Source: Arthrobacter sp. SLBN-122 (lineage in GTDB: Bacteria > Actinomycetota > Actinomycetes > Actinomycetales > Micrococcaceae). From it: a stretch of 64,000 nt of DNA. Under the pieces are notes generated by a model. That model was given only the letters and a program-made list of their open reading frames with translations, did no database searches and was not told where the DNA came from. Location: assembly GCF_006715165.1 (NCBI RefSeq), contig NZ_VFMS01000001.1, positions 3,844,001-3,908,000 on the forward strand, given 5' to 3'. Below are positions 16,511 to 25,297 of this stretch, in pieces; the stretch's first letter is position 1, and each line of letters opens with the position of its first letter. The position numbers and the translations under genes were made by a program.

Positions 16511-16557
16511 GTCATAACCGCTCCCTATAGGGAGATACCGCATTCGTCTTTGTGTGG
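16511..16557 (+). repeat. Imperfect direct repeat, right copy
   Basis: Second copy of the unit at 16261-16306, 250 bases downstream, ending 60 bases before pxpA. It contains the small palindrome CTCCCTATAGGGAG. Confidence 0.55.
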
Positions 16558-16616
16558 CTCAAATTCCGATGCCACACTCATTTACACCCGCAGTACCCGG
16601 CAGAGAAAGGCCCGTA

Positions 16617-17402
16617 ATGCCCACAGTCGATCTCGTAGCGGATCTTGGTGAAGGTTTTGGTGCCTACTCGATCGGTGACGACAAAGCCCTGCTGGAGATC
16701 GTGTCCAGCGCCAACATCGCCTGCGGCTTCCACGCAGGGGACCCTGACATCATGGATGCCACGGTGGCTGAATGTGTCAGGACGGGAGTTGGCATCGGCG
16801 CCCATCCGAGCTTCCCGGATCTCCGCGGCTTTGGCCGGCGGGCCATGGACCTCACAGCTGACGAAGTCCGCACCGACGTCATCTACCAGCTGGGAGCCCT
16901 GTCAGCGTTTGCCGCCTACCACGGCGGTTCCGTCTCCCACCTTGCCCCGCATGGCCGGCTGGGAAACCTGGTGGCAACGCGGGCCGACTATGCCCGAGCC
17001 GTAGCGGATGCCGCCGTGCGCGTGGATCCCGCCCTCATCATCCTGGCGCAGGACGGTGAACTCGCCACCGCTGCCGCGGGGCGCGGCCTGCGGGTGGCCA
17101 TCGTCGGCATCGCCGACCGCGCCTACCAGGATGACGGCATACTGGTGCCGCGCAGCCAGCCCGGCGCCGTGATCCACGACCCCTCCGTCATCGTCAAGCG
17201 CACTGTGCGGATGGTCTGTGAAGGACTGATCGAGACTGCCTCCGGCAGGGACATCTCCATCCAGGCAGACACGGTGCTGCTGCACGGCGACAATCCCGGC
17301 GCCGTCGAACTGGCCCGGCTGATCCGCAGCGAACTTATTGCCGCCGGCGTCACCATCGCCCCGCTGGCAGAGGTACTCGCCGCAAAGCAAAAGGTGTCCT
17401 GA
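16617..17402 (+). CDS. pxpA: 5-oxoprolinase subunit PxpA (LamB/YcsF family)
   Basis: 261 residues from ATG 16617, after GAAAGG; the upstream ATG at 16554 adds residues foreign to the family. Signature motifs of LamB/YcsF proteins: LVADLGEGFG, SSANIACGFHAGDP (metal-binding His/Asp), GIGAHPSFPD and HLAPHGRLGNL (usually HVKPHGALYN). In the ATP-dependent PxpABC complex this subunit carries out ring opening of 5-oxo-L-proline to glutamate. It is first in a tightly packed pxpA-pxpB-pxpC-MFS operon, 2 bases before pxpB. Cytoplasmic. Confidence 0.92.
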   Translation: MPTVDLVADLGEGFGAYSIGDDKALLEIVSSANIACGFHAGDPDIMDATVAECVRTGVGIGAHPSFPDLRGFGRRAMDLTADEVRTDVIYQLGALSAFAAYHGGSVSHLAPHGRLGNLVATRADYARAVADAAVRVDPALIILAQDGELATAAAGRGLRVAIVGIADRAYQDDGILVPRSQPGAVIHDPSVIVKRTVRMVCEGLIETASGRDISIQADTVLLHGDNPGAVELARLIRSELIAAGVTIAPLAEVLAAKQKVS

Positions 17403-17404
17403 CT

Positions 17405-18136
17405 ATGACCACAACGATAATGAAAACGCCAACAGCACTGGACATCTACGAGTCAGGTGACGCCGCCCTGCGCGTGGTGGCACGGTCCGGTGACGCGGAA
17501 GCGAACTGGTCCACCGTCCACTCGTTGGCCGGTTGGCTGGCCACCGCCGGCGTCGACGGGATTTACGGCGCCGTTCCCACCTACGACTCGGTCCTGGTGG
17601 AATTCGACCCCTACCTCACCTCCGCGCGCCAGGTCCGGGCAATCGTCCTCCTGGGAATGCGCCAGCTGGACTTCACCGGCACCGCCACGCGGGAACCCCG
17701 CCGTTTCGAAGTTCCGGTGGTTTACGGCGGCGACTACGGGCCCGACCTGGACCGTGTGGCAGACCACCAGGGCCTGGACGTTGAGGACGTCATTGCCAGG
17801 CACACGGCAAAGACTTACGTCATCCGTTGCCTCGGGGCGCCGGCAGGTTCTCCGATGATGGATGGGCCGGACTTCCCGGTCCCCGTCCCCAGGCTCAAGG
17901 ACCCGCGGCTGACCGTTCCCGCCGGGGCCGTATCCGTCGCCGGACGCCAGGCCGTGATCGCGCCCGCAGCGGCACCGGGTGGCTGGTGCGTCATCGGGCA
18001 GACCCCCCTGACAGTCCTGGACGCAGCACGCGAACCTCTGGTGCCTTACGTCCCCGGCGACGAACTGCGCTTCTACCGGATTTCCGCGGATGACTTCGAA
18101 AACTTCGCGGGGCAGTTCCTGGAGGCCCGGCCATGA
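17405..18136 (+). CDS. pxpB: 5-oxoprolinase subunit PxpB (KipI/allophanate hydrolase subunit 1 family)
   Basis: A 243-residue AHS1-domain protein. It shows the family segments WLATAGVDGIYGAVPTYDSV, LVEFDP, FEVPVVYGGDYGPDLDRVA and PAGAVSVAGRQAVI, and ends with GDELRFYRIS. With PxpC it forms the ATP-dependent phosphorylating part of 5-oxoprolinase. The Bacillus relative KipI inhibits the sporulation kinase KinA, but adjacency to pxpA and pxpC points to oxoproline metabolism. Its stop overlaps the start of pxpC by 4 bases. Confidence 0.92.
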   Translation: MTTTIMKTPTALDIYESGDAALRVVARSGDAEANWSTVHSLAGWLATAGVDGIYGAVPTYDSVLVEFDPYLTSARQVRAIVLLGMRQLDFTGTATREPRRFEVPVVYGGDYGPDLDRVADHQGLDVEDVIARHTAKTYVIRCLGAPAGSPMMDGPDFPVPVPRLKDPRLTVPAGAVSVAGRQAVIAPAAAPGGWCVIGQTPLTVLDAAREPLVPYVPGDELRFYRISADDFENFAGQFLEARP

Positions 18137-19146
18137 CCGGTTCCCTGATCATCCTGCAACCGGGCTACTCCGTGGTCACCGACCTCGGCCGGACGAAGGG
18201 GCCCGCCTACGGACTTCCCGTTAACGGCGCCCTGGACCAGTCTTCCGCCAAGGCCGCAAACATCCTTGCCGGCAACGAAGACAACGTCCCCCTGCTGGAA
18301 CTCACGGCGCTGGACTTCCGGATGCGCGCCACCACTGACCTGCTGATCGCCGTCACCGGAGCGCCCCTGGACCTCACAGTGGGTGGACGCGAATGCCCCC
18401 AGTGGGAACCGGTGTCCGTCCGGGCCGGCGAGGTCGTGGCCGTACGGGGCATCCGGACCGGACTGCGCGCCTACATCGCCGTCCACGGATCCTTCACGGT
18501 CCCCACCCTGCTGGGAAGCTGCGCCCCTGACACTGTGGTGGGCTTCGGTTTGAAGCTCATGGAGGGCTTCCGCCTCGAAACGCGGAAGACCACGGCTCCC
18601 ATCACCCAGCCCTATTTCGGTCTGCCGCTGTTCCGGCTGGGCCTTACCAAACCCGTCTTCACAACCAACCCGGTCATCGACGTCACGGACGGGCCGGACG
18701 TGGCGGAATTCGGGGACACGGCAGACCTGCTGTTCACCACGCAGTACACCGTGAGCCCCCGCAGCAACCACATCGGGCTGCGGCTCGGCGGTGCCCTTCC
18801 CGAGCGTCAGCTCACGTCCGAAGTGCTCTCCCGCGGCGTTCCGGTCGGGGCCATCGAGGTCCCGTCCCGCGAAGAGCTGCTGGTGCTGCACCGGGGACGT
18901 GGCGTGACGGCGGGCTACCCGGTCCTGGCAGTGGCCACGAGCCGGTCACTGGACATCCTGGCGCAAGCCAGGCCTGGACACACCATCACCTTTCGAAAGA
19001 CAACCGTGGCTGAAGCAACAGCCACGCATCGCGCAGCCTGCCTGGAACTGGGCAGACTCCGGAACACCGTCAATACGGTCTTCGGACTCCTCGGCATCGG
19101 CGCCGGCCAGCGCTGGCACGAACTCAGCCCAGCGTCAGGAGCCTGA
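18133..19146 (+). CDS. pxpC: 5-oxoprolinase subunit PxpC (KipA/allophanate hydrolase subunit 2 family)
   Basis: 337 residues of the AHS2 (biotin-dependent carboxyltransferase-like) domain. Family landmarks: IILQPGYSVVTDLGRTKGPAYGLPVNGALDQ at the N-terminus, NEDNVPLLELT, GAPLDLTVGG, and SNHIGLRLGG in the second half. It starts at an ATGA overlap with pxpB, implying translational coupling and a fixed subunit ratio. The PxpABC complex recycles 5-oxoproline, a cyclisation product of glutamine and glutamate, to glutamate. Confidence 0.92.
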   Translation: MTGSLIILQPGYSVVTDLGRTKGPAYGLPVNGALDQSSAKAANILAGNEDNVPLLELTALDFRMRATTDLLIAVTGAPLDLTVGGRECPQWEPVSVRAGEVVAVRGIRTGLRAYIAVHGSFTVPTLLGSCAPDTVVGFGLKLMEGFRLETRKTTAPITQPYFGLPLFRLGLTKPVFTTNPVIDVTDGPDVAEFGDTADLLFTTQYTVSPRSNHIGLRLGGALPERQLTSEVLSRGVPVGAIEVPSREELLVLHRGRGVTAGYPVLAVATSRSLDILAQARPGHTITFRKTTVAEATATHRAACLELGRLRNTVNTVFGLLGIGAGQRWHELSPASGA

Positions 19147-19187
19147 ACACCATGAATGCTTTTCCCAAGGCCATTAAGGAAGACGAG

Positions 19188-20528
19188 ATGTCAACATCAA
19201 CACATGCGGTAGCACCGCAGCACGACCGGCTGACTGCGAAGCAGGCACGCAAGGTTGTCACCGCCGGCTGCGTGGGCATCTTCGTGGAGCTCTACGACAA
19301 CGGCATTTTCGCCTTCATGGCCGGAACCCTGGCCCTGGTGTTCCTGGCACCGGGCAACCCGGACAACGCCCTGCTGTTCGTCTTCGCGGGCTACGCCGTG
19401 TCCTTCTTCGTCCGCCCGCTCGGCGCTGTCGTCTGCGGATACCTGGGTGACCGGATCGGCAGGCAAAAGCTCCTGGTCTTCGTGATCCTGCTCATCAGCA
19501 TCGCCACCGCCGGCATCGGCGTACTGCCGAACTACGCGGCCATCGGCATCGCGGCTCCCATCCTGCTGGTCCTCCTGCGGCTCCTGCAGGGCTTCTCGGT
19601 AGGTGGCGAGGCAGCCGGCGCCATGACCTTCCTCGCCGAGCACGCCCCCGAAGGCAAGCGCGGCGTCATCACCTCCTACGCCCAGATCGCCTCCTTCGCC
19701 GCACTCCTCACCGGCACCCTCGTGGCGTACTCCATGTCTCCCTGGCTCACCCAGGCGGCGATCGACGGCGGCGGCTTCGGTGCCTTCGCATGGCGCATCC
19801 CGTTCCTGGTCGCCATCCCCATGGGGGTCATCGGCTGGTACATCCGCAAGGCCATCAGCGACACCCCCAACTTCGTGAAGCTGAAGGAAGAAGGCGGCCT
19901 GTCCAAGAACCCGCTCAAGGAAGCCTTCAAGTCCGCCGAACACCGCCGCGCCATGCTCCTGGCCCTGTTCATCCCCCTGATGAACGGCTCCGGCTACTAC
20001 GTCCTGTTTTCCTACATGCCCACCTTCCTGAAGGGCAAGCAGCTGAACTTCACCATCGGCGAGGCCCTGCTGGTCACCGCCTGCAGCCTGGTGGTCATCT
20101 GCATCGCCATCCCGTTCATGGGCGCCCTGTCCGACCGCATCGGACGCAAGAAGGTCATCGCCGGCTCGGCCATCGCCATGGCCGTCCTGGGCATCCCGTC
20201 CTACGCACTGATCGCCACCGGCAACATGGGCCTGGCCATCCTGGGCGCGTCCATCATGGCCGTCGTCTTCGCCGGCCACACTGCGGTCATCCATATCCTG
20301 ATCGTTGAACTGTTCCCCACCCGTGTCCGCTACTCCGCCTACGGCCTGGGCTACAACATCTCCTCGGCCCTGTTCGGGGGGACCGCGCCGCTGCTGATGA
20401 CCTGGCTGATTTCGGAAACCCACAACATCTACATGCCCGCCTTTTATGCAGTGATCACCGCGCTGGGCACCCTCGCCGCGGTGAGCACCGTCAAGGACCG
20501 CGCCCACGAACCACTGCGCGACGCCTAA
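19188..20528 (+). CDS. MFS transporter, MHS type, in pxp operon
   Basis: 446 residues from ATG 19188, after AAGGAAG; the ATG at 19152 lacks an RBS. There are 12 membrane helices, with GDRIGRQK in loop 2-3 and DRIGRKK in loop 8-9, and an N-terminal IFVELYDNGIFAFMAG region like that of MHS carriers. It lies 41 bases after pxpC with no terminator between, so uptake of 5-oxoproline or a related carboxylate by proton symport is the likely job. A role in uptake for the downstream idonate genes is the alternative; the hairpin at 20543-20581 argues against it. Confidence 0.85.
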   Translation: MSTSTHAVAPQHDRLTAKQARKVVTAGCVGIFVELYDNGIFAFMAGTLALVFLAPGNPDNALLFVFAGYAVSFFVRPLGAVVCGYLGDRIGRQKLLVFVILLISIATAGIGVLPNYAAIGIAAPILLVLLRLLQGFSVGGEAAGAMTFLAEHAPEGKRGVITSYAQIASFAALLTGTLVAYSMSPWLTQAAIDGGGFGAFAWRIPFLVAIPMGVIGWYIRKAISDTPNFVKLKEEGGLSKNPLKEAFKSAEHRRAMLLALFIPLMNGSGYYVLFSYMPTFLKGKQLNFTIGEALLVTACSLVVICIAIPFMGALSDRIGRKKVIAGSAIAMAVLGIPSYALIATGNMGLAILGASIMAVVFAGHTAVIHILIVELFPTRVRYSAYGLGYNISSALFGGTAPLLMTWLISETHNIYMPAFYAVITALGTLAAVSTVKDRAHEPLRDA

Positions 20529-20542
20529 CCCCTTCCAACCCG

Positions 20543-20581
20543 GGGCTCTTGCGTCCAGCCCCTTGCCGGACGCAAGGGCCC
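20543..20581 (+). terminator. Hairpin after the pxp-MFS operon
   Basis: A 14-base-pair stem, 20543-20556 with 20568-20581 (GGGCTCTTGCGTCC against GGACGCAAGGGCCC, one G-U), 11-base loop. The T-run is poor, so it may attenuate rather than fully terminate before the SDR gene. Confidence 0.55.
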
Positions 20582-20608
20582 GCCCGACTTCTATACTTTG
20601 GAGTACCA

Positions 20609-21370
20609 ATGCCCTTTTCCGATTACACCACCGCCCTCGTCACCGGAGCATCCACAGGCATGGGCGCTGCCATCGCCGAACGGCTGGCCAAGCGGGGCCT
20701 CACCGTCCACGCGGTGGCCCGCAACGAGGAACGCCTCGCCGAGCTTGCCGACCGCACGGGAGCAGTCCCGCACGTGGTGGACCTGACCGACACCGCCGCC
20801 TTGTCCGCCGTCGTCCGTGACCTGAAAGTGGACGTCCTGGTCAACTGCGCCGGCGTCTCCAGGCCGGGCAACATCCTGGATTCCTCCGAGCAGGACATCG
20901 ACGAACTGGTGGACGTCAACCTCCGCGGGCTCCTCCAGCTCACCCGGCTGGTCCTGCCCGGCATGGTGGAACGGGACCTCGGCCACGTGGTCAACATCAG
21001 CTCCATCGCGGGCACCTACAACTTCTACGGCCACACCGTGTACCACGCCACCAAGGCCGCCGTGCACCAGATTTCCAGGCAACTCCGAAACGACACCGTG
21101 GGCAAGCGCATCCGCGTCACAGAAATCTGCCCGGGCCGCGTGGAGACCGAGATCTTTGGCCGGAACATGGGCGGCAGCCCCGAGGCGATGAAAGAAGCCT
21201 GGCAAACGTACTACGAGGGCTACGAATCGCTGACCACCGACGACATCGTCAACGCCCTGGACTACGCCATCGAAACCCCGCGGCACGTTAATGTAGGCAT
21301 GCTGGAACTCATGCCCACCTTCCAGGTCCCCGGCGGCCTCACCTTCGACCGTCGCGGGGACTCCGACTAG
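20609..21370 (+). CDS. Short-chain dehydrogenase/reductase, YdfG-like
   Basis: 253 residues from ATG 20609, with GGAG 6 bases upstream; a 20-codon in-frame extension has no support. Classical SDR motifs: TGASTGMG (NADP-binding), NCAGVSRPG, NISSIAG with the catalytic Ser, YHATK with Tyr and Lys, and CPGRVETEIF. It belongs with the 3-hydroxy acid/L-allo-threonine dehydrogenase (YdfG) group that oxidises serine, 3-hydroxypropionate and similar compounds. It opens the sugar-acid gene block (2-hydroxyacid dehydrogenase, idnO, idnD, gluconokinase). Confidence 0.85.
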   Translation: MPFSDYTTALVTGASTGMGAAIAERLAKRGLTVHAVARNEERLAELADRTGAVPHVVDLTDTAALSAVVRDLKVDVLVNCAGVSRPGNILDSSEQDIDELVDVNLRGLLQLTRLVLPGMVERDLGHVVNISSIAGTYNFYGHTVYHATKAAVHQISRQLRNDTVGKRIRVTEICPGRVETEIFGRNMGGSPEAMKEAWQTYYEGYESLTTDDIVNALDYAIETPRHVNVGMLELMPTFQVPGGLTFDRRGDSD

Positions 21371-21436
21371 AGCTGCCCCCACGACGCCCAAACCCGCGGA
21401 ACTACCTTCCCACCGCCCAACCGATAGGCCCCCCAG

Positions 21437-22378
21437 ATGCAGTTAGTACGAACCGTCAGTTTCCCCGAACCCCAGCTCCTGGCTGACCTCTCACCACTCC
21501 CCGAAGGACTGCGGGGCGTGGTGTGGGACATGAAGGACGAGCCGGGGGAGGAGCTGGGTGGCATCGACGGCGTCATCCTGCCGTACATCAACGCCGGGGC
21601 AGTCCTTGATTCCCTGGCCAAGGTCCCGGACCTTAAGTTCGTGCAGACGCAGTCAACAGGGTACGACGGCGTATGCGAGGCTGCCGGGCCGGGCGCCGCA
21701 GTGGCAAACGCCTCGGGCGTCCACGCAGCTGCCACCGCGGAGCTGGCCGTCGGCCTCATTCTTGCCAAGCTGCGGGGCATTGACCAGGCCGTCAAGGACC
21801 AACAGATTGAAAGCTGGAAGCCGCAGCGCCGCCAGTCTTTGGCTGACCGGAAGATCCTGCTGCTGGGAATCGGGGGCATCGGCAAGGAACTCGCCCGCCG
21901 GCTCGAGCCCTTCGAAGTCACCGTGACCCGGGTGGGAAGCTCAGCCCGGACGGACGCGGACGGACAGGTCCACGGTCCGGAAGAACTGGTGGACCTCGCC
22001 GCCGGCCACGACATCCTGGTCTCCGTCCTGCCGCTGAACGACAAGACCCACCACCTGGTGGGCCGGGATGTCCTGGCCGCCCTGCCGCACGGCGCCCTCG
22101 TGGTGAACGTGGGCCGCGGGGCGGTGGTGGACACCGCCGCCCTGGCCCGGGAAGTGGTGTCCGGCCGCCTGCAGTGCGCCATTGACGTCGTCGATCCCGA
22201 ACCGCTGCCCGCCGGCCACCCGCTGTGGTCCGCGGAGAACGCACTCATCACCCCCCACATTGGCGGTAATGCGTCAGCGTTCGAACCGCGGATCCTCAAG
22301 CTCCTGAAGCGCCAGCTTGAGGCCCTCGCCGCCGGTGAAACCCCGGCCAACCTCGTTCAGGAAGGCCCTTTCGCATGA
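21437..22378 (+). CDS. D-isomer-specific 2-hydroxyacid dehydrogenase
   Basis: 313 residues. NAD-binding fingerprint GIGGIGKELARRL (residues about 140-152). The catalytic triad of the family is visible: Arg in NVGRGAVVDTAAL, Glu in DVVDPEPLPAGHPLW, His in LITPHIGG. The family includes glyoxylate/hydroxypyruvate and 2-ketogluconate reductases; in an idonate/gluconate gene cluster, reduction of a 2-keto sugar acid is the most likely job. It overlaps the next gene by 4 bases (ATGA). Confidence 0.88.
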   Translation: MQLVRTVSFPEPQLLADLSPLPEGLRGVVWDMKDEPGEELGGIDGVILPYINAGAVLDSLAKVPDLKFVQTQSTGYDGVCEAAGPGAAVANASGVHAAATAELAVGLILAKLRGIDQAVKDQQIESWKPQRRQSLADRKILLLGIGGIGKELARRLEPFEVTVTRVGSSARTDADGQVHGPEELVDLAAGHDILVSVLPLNDKTHHLVGRDVLAALPHGALVVNVGRGAVVDTAALAREVVSGRLQCAIDVVDPEPLPAGHPLWSAENALITPHIGGNASAFEPRILKLLKRQLEALAAGETPANLVQEGPFA

Positions 22379-23145
22379 GCGCGCTTTTTGACTTGACCGG
22401 CCGGGTTGCCCTGGTGACGGGCTCCAGCAGGGGCATCGGTTCGGCACTTGCAAGGGCGTTGGCCGACGCCGGAGCAACAGTAGTGCTCAACGGCGTCAAT
22501 GAGGAACGGCTCAAGGACGCCGCCGCGGCAATGGCCGCGGCCTTCCCGCCGGGCCGCGTCCACAGCATCGCATTCGATGTGACCGACGACGACGCGGCCG
22601 CCCGCAGCATCCGCTGGATCGAGGAGAACGTGGGCCCGCTGGAAATCCTGGTGAACAACGCGGGGATCCAGCACCGGGTGCCAATGCTGGACCTGGACGT
22701 CGCGGACTGGGAACGAGTCCTTTCCACGGACCTCACCAGCGCATTCCTGGTGGGCAGGGAAGCCGCGCGGCACATGATCACCCGCGGCCGTGGCAAGATC
22801 ATCAACATCTGCTCCGTCCAGACGGACCTGGCCCGTCCGACCATCGCCCCGTACATTGCGGCAAAGGGCGGGCTGCGGAACCTTACACGCGCTATGACGG
22901 CAGAGTGGGCCGCCTCCGGGTTGCAGATCAACGCGGTTGCACCCGGCTACATCCACACCGAGATGACCCAGAACCTCGTTGATGATCAGGCCTTCAACTC
23001 CTGGATCCTGGGCCGGACGCCCGCCCACCGGTGGGGCACCGTTGAGGACCTCGCCGGTCCTGTGGTGTGGCTTGCTTCAGATGGCTCGAACTTTGTGAAC
23101 GGACAAACCATCTTCATTGATGGTGGAATGACAGTGGTGGTGTGA
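22375..23145 (+). CDS. idnO: Gluconate 5-dehydrogenase-like SDR
   Basis: A 256-residue SDR with TGSSRGIGSAL (cofactor), NNAGIQHRVPMLDLD, ICSVQTDLARP, catalytic YIAAK and APGYIHTEMT, closing with GQTIFIDGGMTVVV. The segment NNAGIQHR and overall length match gluconate 5-dehydrogenases (IdnO/Gno), which interconvert 5-keto-D-gluconate and D-gluconate with NADP(H). The four-base overlaps with the genes on both sides place it in one coupled operon with idnD and the gluconokinase gene. Confidence 0.88.
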   Translation: MSALFDLTGRVALVTGSSRGIGSALARALADAGATVVLNGVNEERLKDAAAAMAAAFPPGRVHSIAFDVTDDDAAARSIRWIEENVGPLEILVNNAGIQHRVPMLDLDVADWERVLSTDLTSAFLVGREAARHMITRGRGKIINICSVQTDLARPTIAPYIAAKGGLRNLTRAMTAEWAASGLQINAVAPGYIHTEMTQNLVDDQAFNSWILGRTPAHRWGTVEDLAGPVVWLASDGSNFVNGQTIFIDGGMTVVV

Positions 23146-24236
23146 TGACTCTGAATACGCACTTGGGGGCAGGCCTTGAAGAACTGCCTGTCACGGGCCC
23201 GGCCCTGGTGGCGCACGCCGCAGATGACCTGCGTATCGACGAGGTCCCGCTGCCGCAGCCCGCAGCTGATGAAGCGGTGGTGGAAGTTCTGTACGGCGGG
23301 ATCTGCGGTTCGGACCTGCACTACTGGCTGCACGGTGCCGCGGGGGAGTCCATCCTCAAGGCCCCCCTGGTGCTGGGCCACGAAATCTCCGGCGTGGTGG
23401 TGCGCCCGGCAGCGAACGGTGAAGGGCCACAGGCCGGGACCGCCGTGGCCGTCCACCCCGCAACGCCCGGCCCTGGCGCGGCTAAGTATCCCGCAGACCG
23501 GCCCAACCTTTCACCCGGATGCACGTATCTGGGCAGCGCTGCCCGCTACCCCCACACGGATGGTGCCTTCAGCAGGTACGTGAACCTTCCGGTGCGGATG
23601 CTTCGAGCCCTTCCCGCGGACATGGACCTGCGCACCGCGGCCCTTGTCGAACCCGCGTCCGTGGCTTGGCACGCAGTCTCCCGCGCCGGCGACGTCCGCG
23701 GAAAGACGGCGCTCGTCATCGGTTCAGGGCCCATCGGCGCCCTGGCCGTTGCCGTCCTTAAGCGTGCCGGCGCCGCCCGGATCACCGCCGTCGACCTGCA
23801 CCCGAAACCGCTTGGGATCGCCACGGCCGTCGGCGCTGATCAGGTGATCAACGCCGCGGACGCCACAGCGATCGCCGCGGTGGAGGCGGACATTGTCATC
23901 GAGTCCTCCGGCAGCCACCATGGCCTGGCGTCAGCCATCCAGGGCGCGGTGCGCGGCGGAACCGTGGTGATGGTGGGCCTGCTGCCCACCGGCATGCAGC
24001 CGGTCCCCATCTCGCTGGCCATCACCCGCGAACTGGACCTCAAAGGCTCCTTCCGCTTCAACGACGAGATCGACCAGGTGATCGCCGCCCTCGCGGACGG
24101 ATCCCTGCACATCAGCCCCGTCATTACCCACGAATTCCCGCTGGCCGACGCCCTGCACGCGTTCGAGGTAGCGAAAGATTCCACCAGCTCCGGCAAAGTG
24201 CTCCTCTGCTTCGGGGAACCCGGGGACGTCCGGTGA
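23142..24236 (+). CDS. idnD: L-idonate 5-dehydrogenase (zinc MDR family)
   Basis: A 364-residue medium-chain dehydrogenase. The catalytic zinc ligands are in GGICGSDLHYW (Cys) and LGHEISGVV (His, Glu). The usual four-Cys structural zinc lobe is replaced by a Pro-rich loop (PADRPNLSPGCTYLGSAA), as in bacterial L-idonate dehydrogenases. The Rossmann motif is IGSGPIGALAVAVLK. Expected reaction: L-idonate + NAD(P)+ to 5-keto-D-gluconate, then reduced by IdnO and phosphorylated by the downstream kinase. Starts in a 4-base overlap with idnO. Confidence 0.88.
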   Translation: MMTLNTHLGAGLEELPVTGPALVAHAADDLRIDEVPLPQPAADEAVVEVLYGGICGSDLHYWLHGAAGESILKAPLVLGHEISGVVVRPAANGEGPQAGTAVAVHPATPGPGAAKYPADRPNLSPGCTYLGSAARYPHTDGAFSRYVNLPVRMLRALPADMDLRTAALVEPASVAWHAVSRAGDVRGKTALVIGSGPIGALAVAVLKRAGAARITAVDLHPKPLGIATAVGADQVINAADATAIAAVEADIVIESSGSHHGLASAIQGAVRGGTVVMVGLLPTGMQPVPISLAITRELDLKGSFRFNDEIDQVIAALADGSLHISPVITHEFPLADALHAFEVAKDSTSSGKVLLCFGEPGDVR

Positions 24237-24778
24237 GCGGCCACCTGCCTCCATTGGTGGTGATGGGGGTATCCGGCTGCGGTAAGTCCACCGTCGGAAC
24301 CCTGATGGGCCAACGACTGGGGATGCCGTTCTTCGACGGGGATGACTTCCACCCCGTAGCCAATAAGCAGAAGATGGCTGCGGGGGTTGCGCTCACAGAC
24401 GCCGACCGTGAGCCGTGGTTGGGCCGGCTGGGGGAGTTGCTTGCAGGAAAGGGCGACGGCGGCACATCCGTTCCGCCGATCGTCGCCTGCTCGGCCTTGA
24501 AACGACGTTACCGGGACTTGCTGCGAAGCTGCGCTCCGGATGTTGTCTTCATCCACCTAGCCGGCGACGCAGCCACCATCGGGGCGAGGATGGAAGCGCG
24601 GGCCCACGAGTTCATGCCGCCGGCGCTGCTGGCATCCCAGTTCGCCGCGCTTGAGGAACTGGAAGCGGACGAGGCCCATGTGCTGGGCGATATCACCCAG
24701 CCGCTTGACCCTCTCGTGGAGTCGTTATGCGCGAATCTCGGAGTCATGCCAGCAGTTGCGCACATTGAGGGTGAATAA
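24233..24778 (+). CDS. Gluconokinase (thermoresistant GntK/IdnK family)
   Basis: 181 residues starting at GTG 24233 inside the idnD stop (GTGA overlap). P-loop GVSGCGKST (residues about 11-19), then FFDGDDFHP and NKQKMAAGVALTDADREPWL, the gluconate-binding region of the family, and CSALKRRYRD for the lid. It phosphorylates D-gluconate to 6-phosphogluconate for the pentose phosphate pathway. It is last in the idonate operon, matching the order of steps L-idonate, 5-ketogluconate, gluconate, 6-phosphogluconate. Confidence 0.9.
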   Translation: MSGHLPPLVVMGVSGCGKSTVGTLMGQRLGMPFFDGDDFHPVANKQKMAAGVALTDADREPWLGRLGELLAGKGDGGTSVPPIVACSALKRRYRDLLRSCAPDVVFIHLAGDAATIGARMEARAHEFMPPALLASQFAALEELEADEAHVLGDITQPLDPLVESLCANLGVMPAVAHIEGE

Positions 24779-24797
24779 GTGTGGTTATCACTCACCC
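24769..24797 (+). terminator. Weak hairpin overlapping the gluconokinase stop
   Basis: GGGTGA (24769-24774) pairs with TCACCC (24792-24797), and TAA/TTA can extend the stem inward across a small mismatch. No T-run follows, so it is only a candidate end of the idn transcript. The next 280 bases up to 25083 hold nothing recognisable. Confidence 0.35.
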
Positions 24798-25082
24798 GCA
24801 ATTGGCAGTGATTCATGGCGTACCGCGCTATCTGCTAACTACGGCGATCTATAAGCGGGTCGCGGGTGAGGACTGCACTTCATGGTTGCTTGTCCGAAAG
24901 CCGCGAGAGAAGGCCCGCCGCTCTCAGCAAAACCTCCTGGAACGGGCCAAGAGCCACACATCCATGGCCGGGATCTGAAGTGATCCGGTGCCGCCACCAG
25001 TGGTGTCGGCGCCATAGGAGCCAACCTCCCGAAGCGGCACTGCCAAGGGGTAGGGTGTGCCCTAGCCGACGAAGGAGTCACG

Positions 25083-25286
25083 ATGAGCTACAAATATCGA
25101 ACTGTTCGGGTTCGCGGTACCGAGCTGGTTGGAACAATTGCCAGGAAGCACGGGAGTGCGGCTGACATTTACGAAACGTCCAAAGACCTGAGCACCTCAG
25201 TCGTTCCGGTGTTCTTTGAGGCAACGGGCGAGATTCGTTTCTTCGACAGGTCAGTGCTGGAGGACGTTGCGGCACCAGTCACCTAA
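25083..25286 (+). CDS. Small hypothetical protein
   Basis: 67 residues with a very good RBS (GAAGGAGTCACG before ATG 25083). A soluble, beta-rich chain: YKYRTVRVRGTELVGTIARK, then SVVPVFFEATGEIRFFDRSV. No family recognised; single gene between the idn operon and repeat copy 2. Start quality and composition argue that it is expressed. Confidence 0.55.
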   Translation: MSYKYRTVRVRGTELVGTIARKHGSAADIYETSKDLSTSVVPVFFEATGEIRFFDRSVLEDVAAPVT

Positions 25287-25297
25287 CCCGGCTAGGC

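Larger units (their letters stand above)
16221..16616. promoter_or_regulatory. AT-rich divergent promoter region between LysR gene and pxpA
   Basis: About 400 bases, clearly richer in A/T than the flanking genes. It contains ATAAGC-N9-GCTTAT at 16412-16432 (inverted repeat), GCATATG/GCATAAG elements just before it, and two copies of an imperfect 46-47-base direct repeat at 16261-16306 and 16511-16557. The layout fits a LysR-activated divergent promoter. Confidence 0.55.

Noticed and set aside
19197..20609. Long minus-strand open frame (470 codons)
   Set aside because: Antisense to the MFS gene; rich in Gly, Asp, Gln and His with no hydrophobic pattern or family match.
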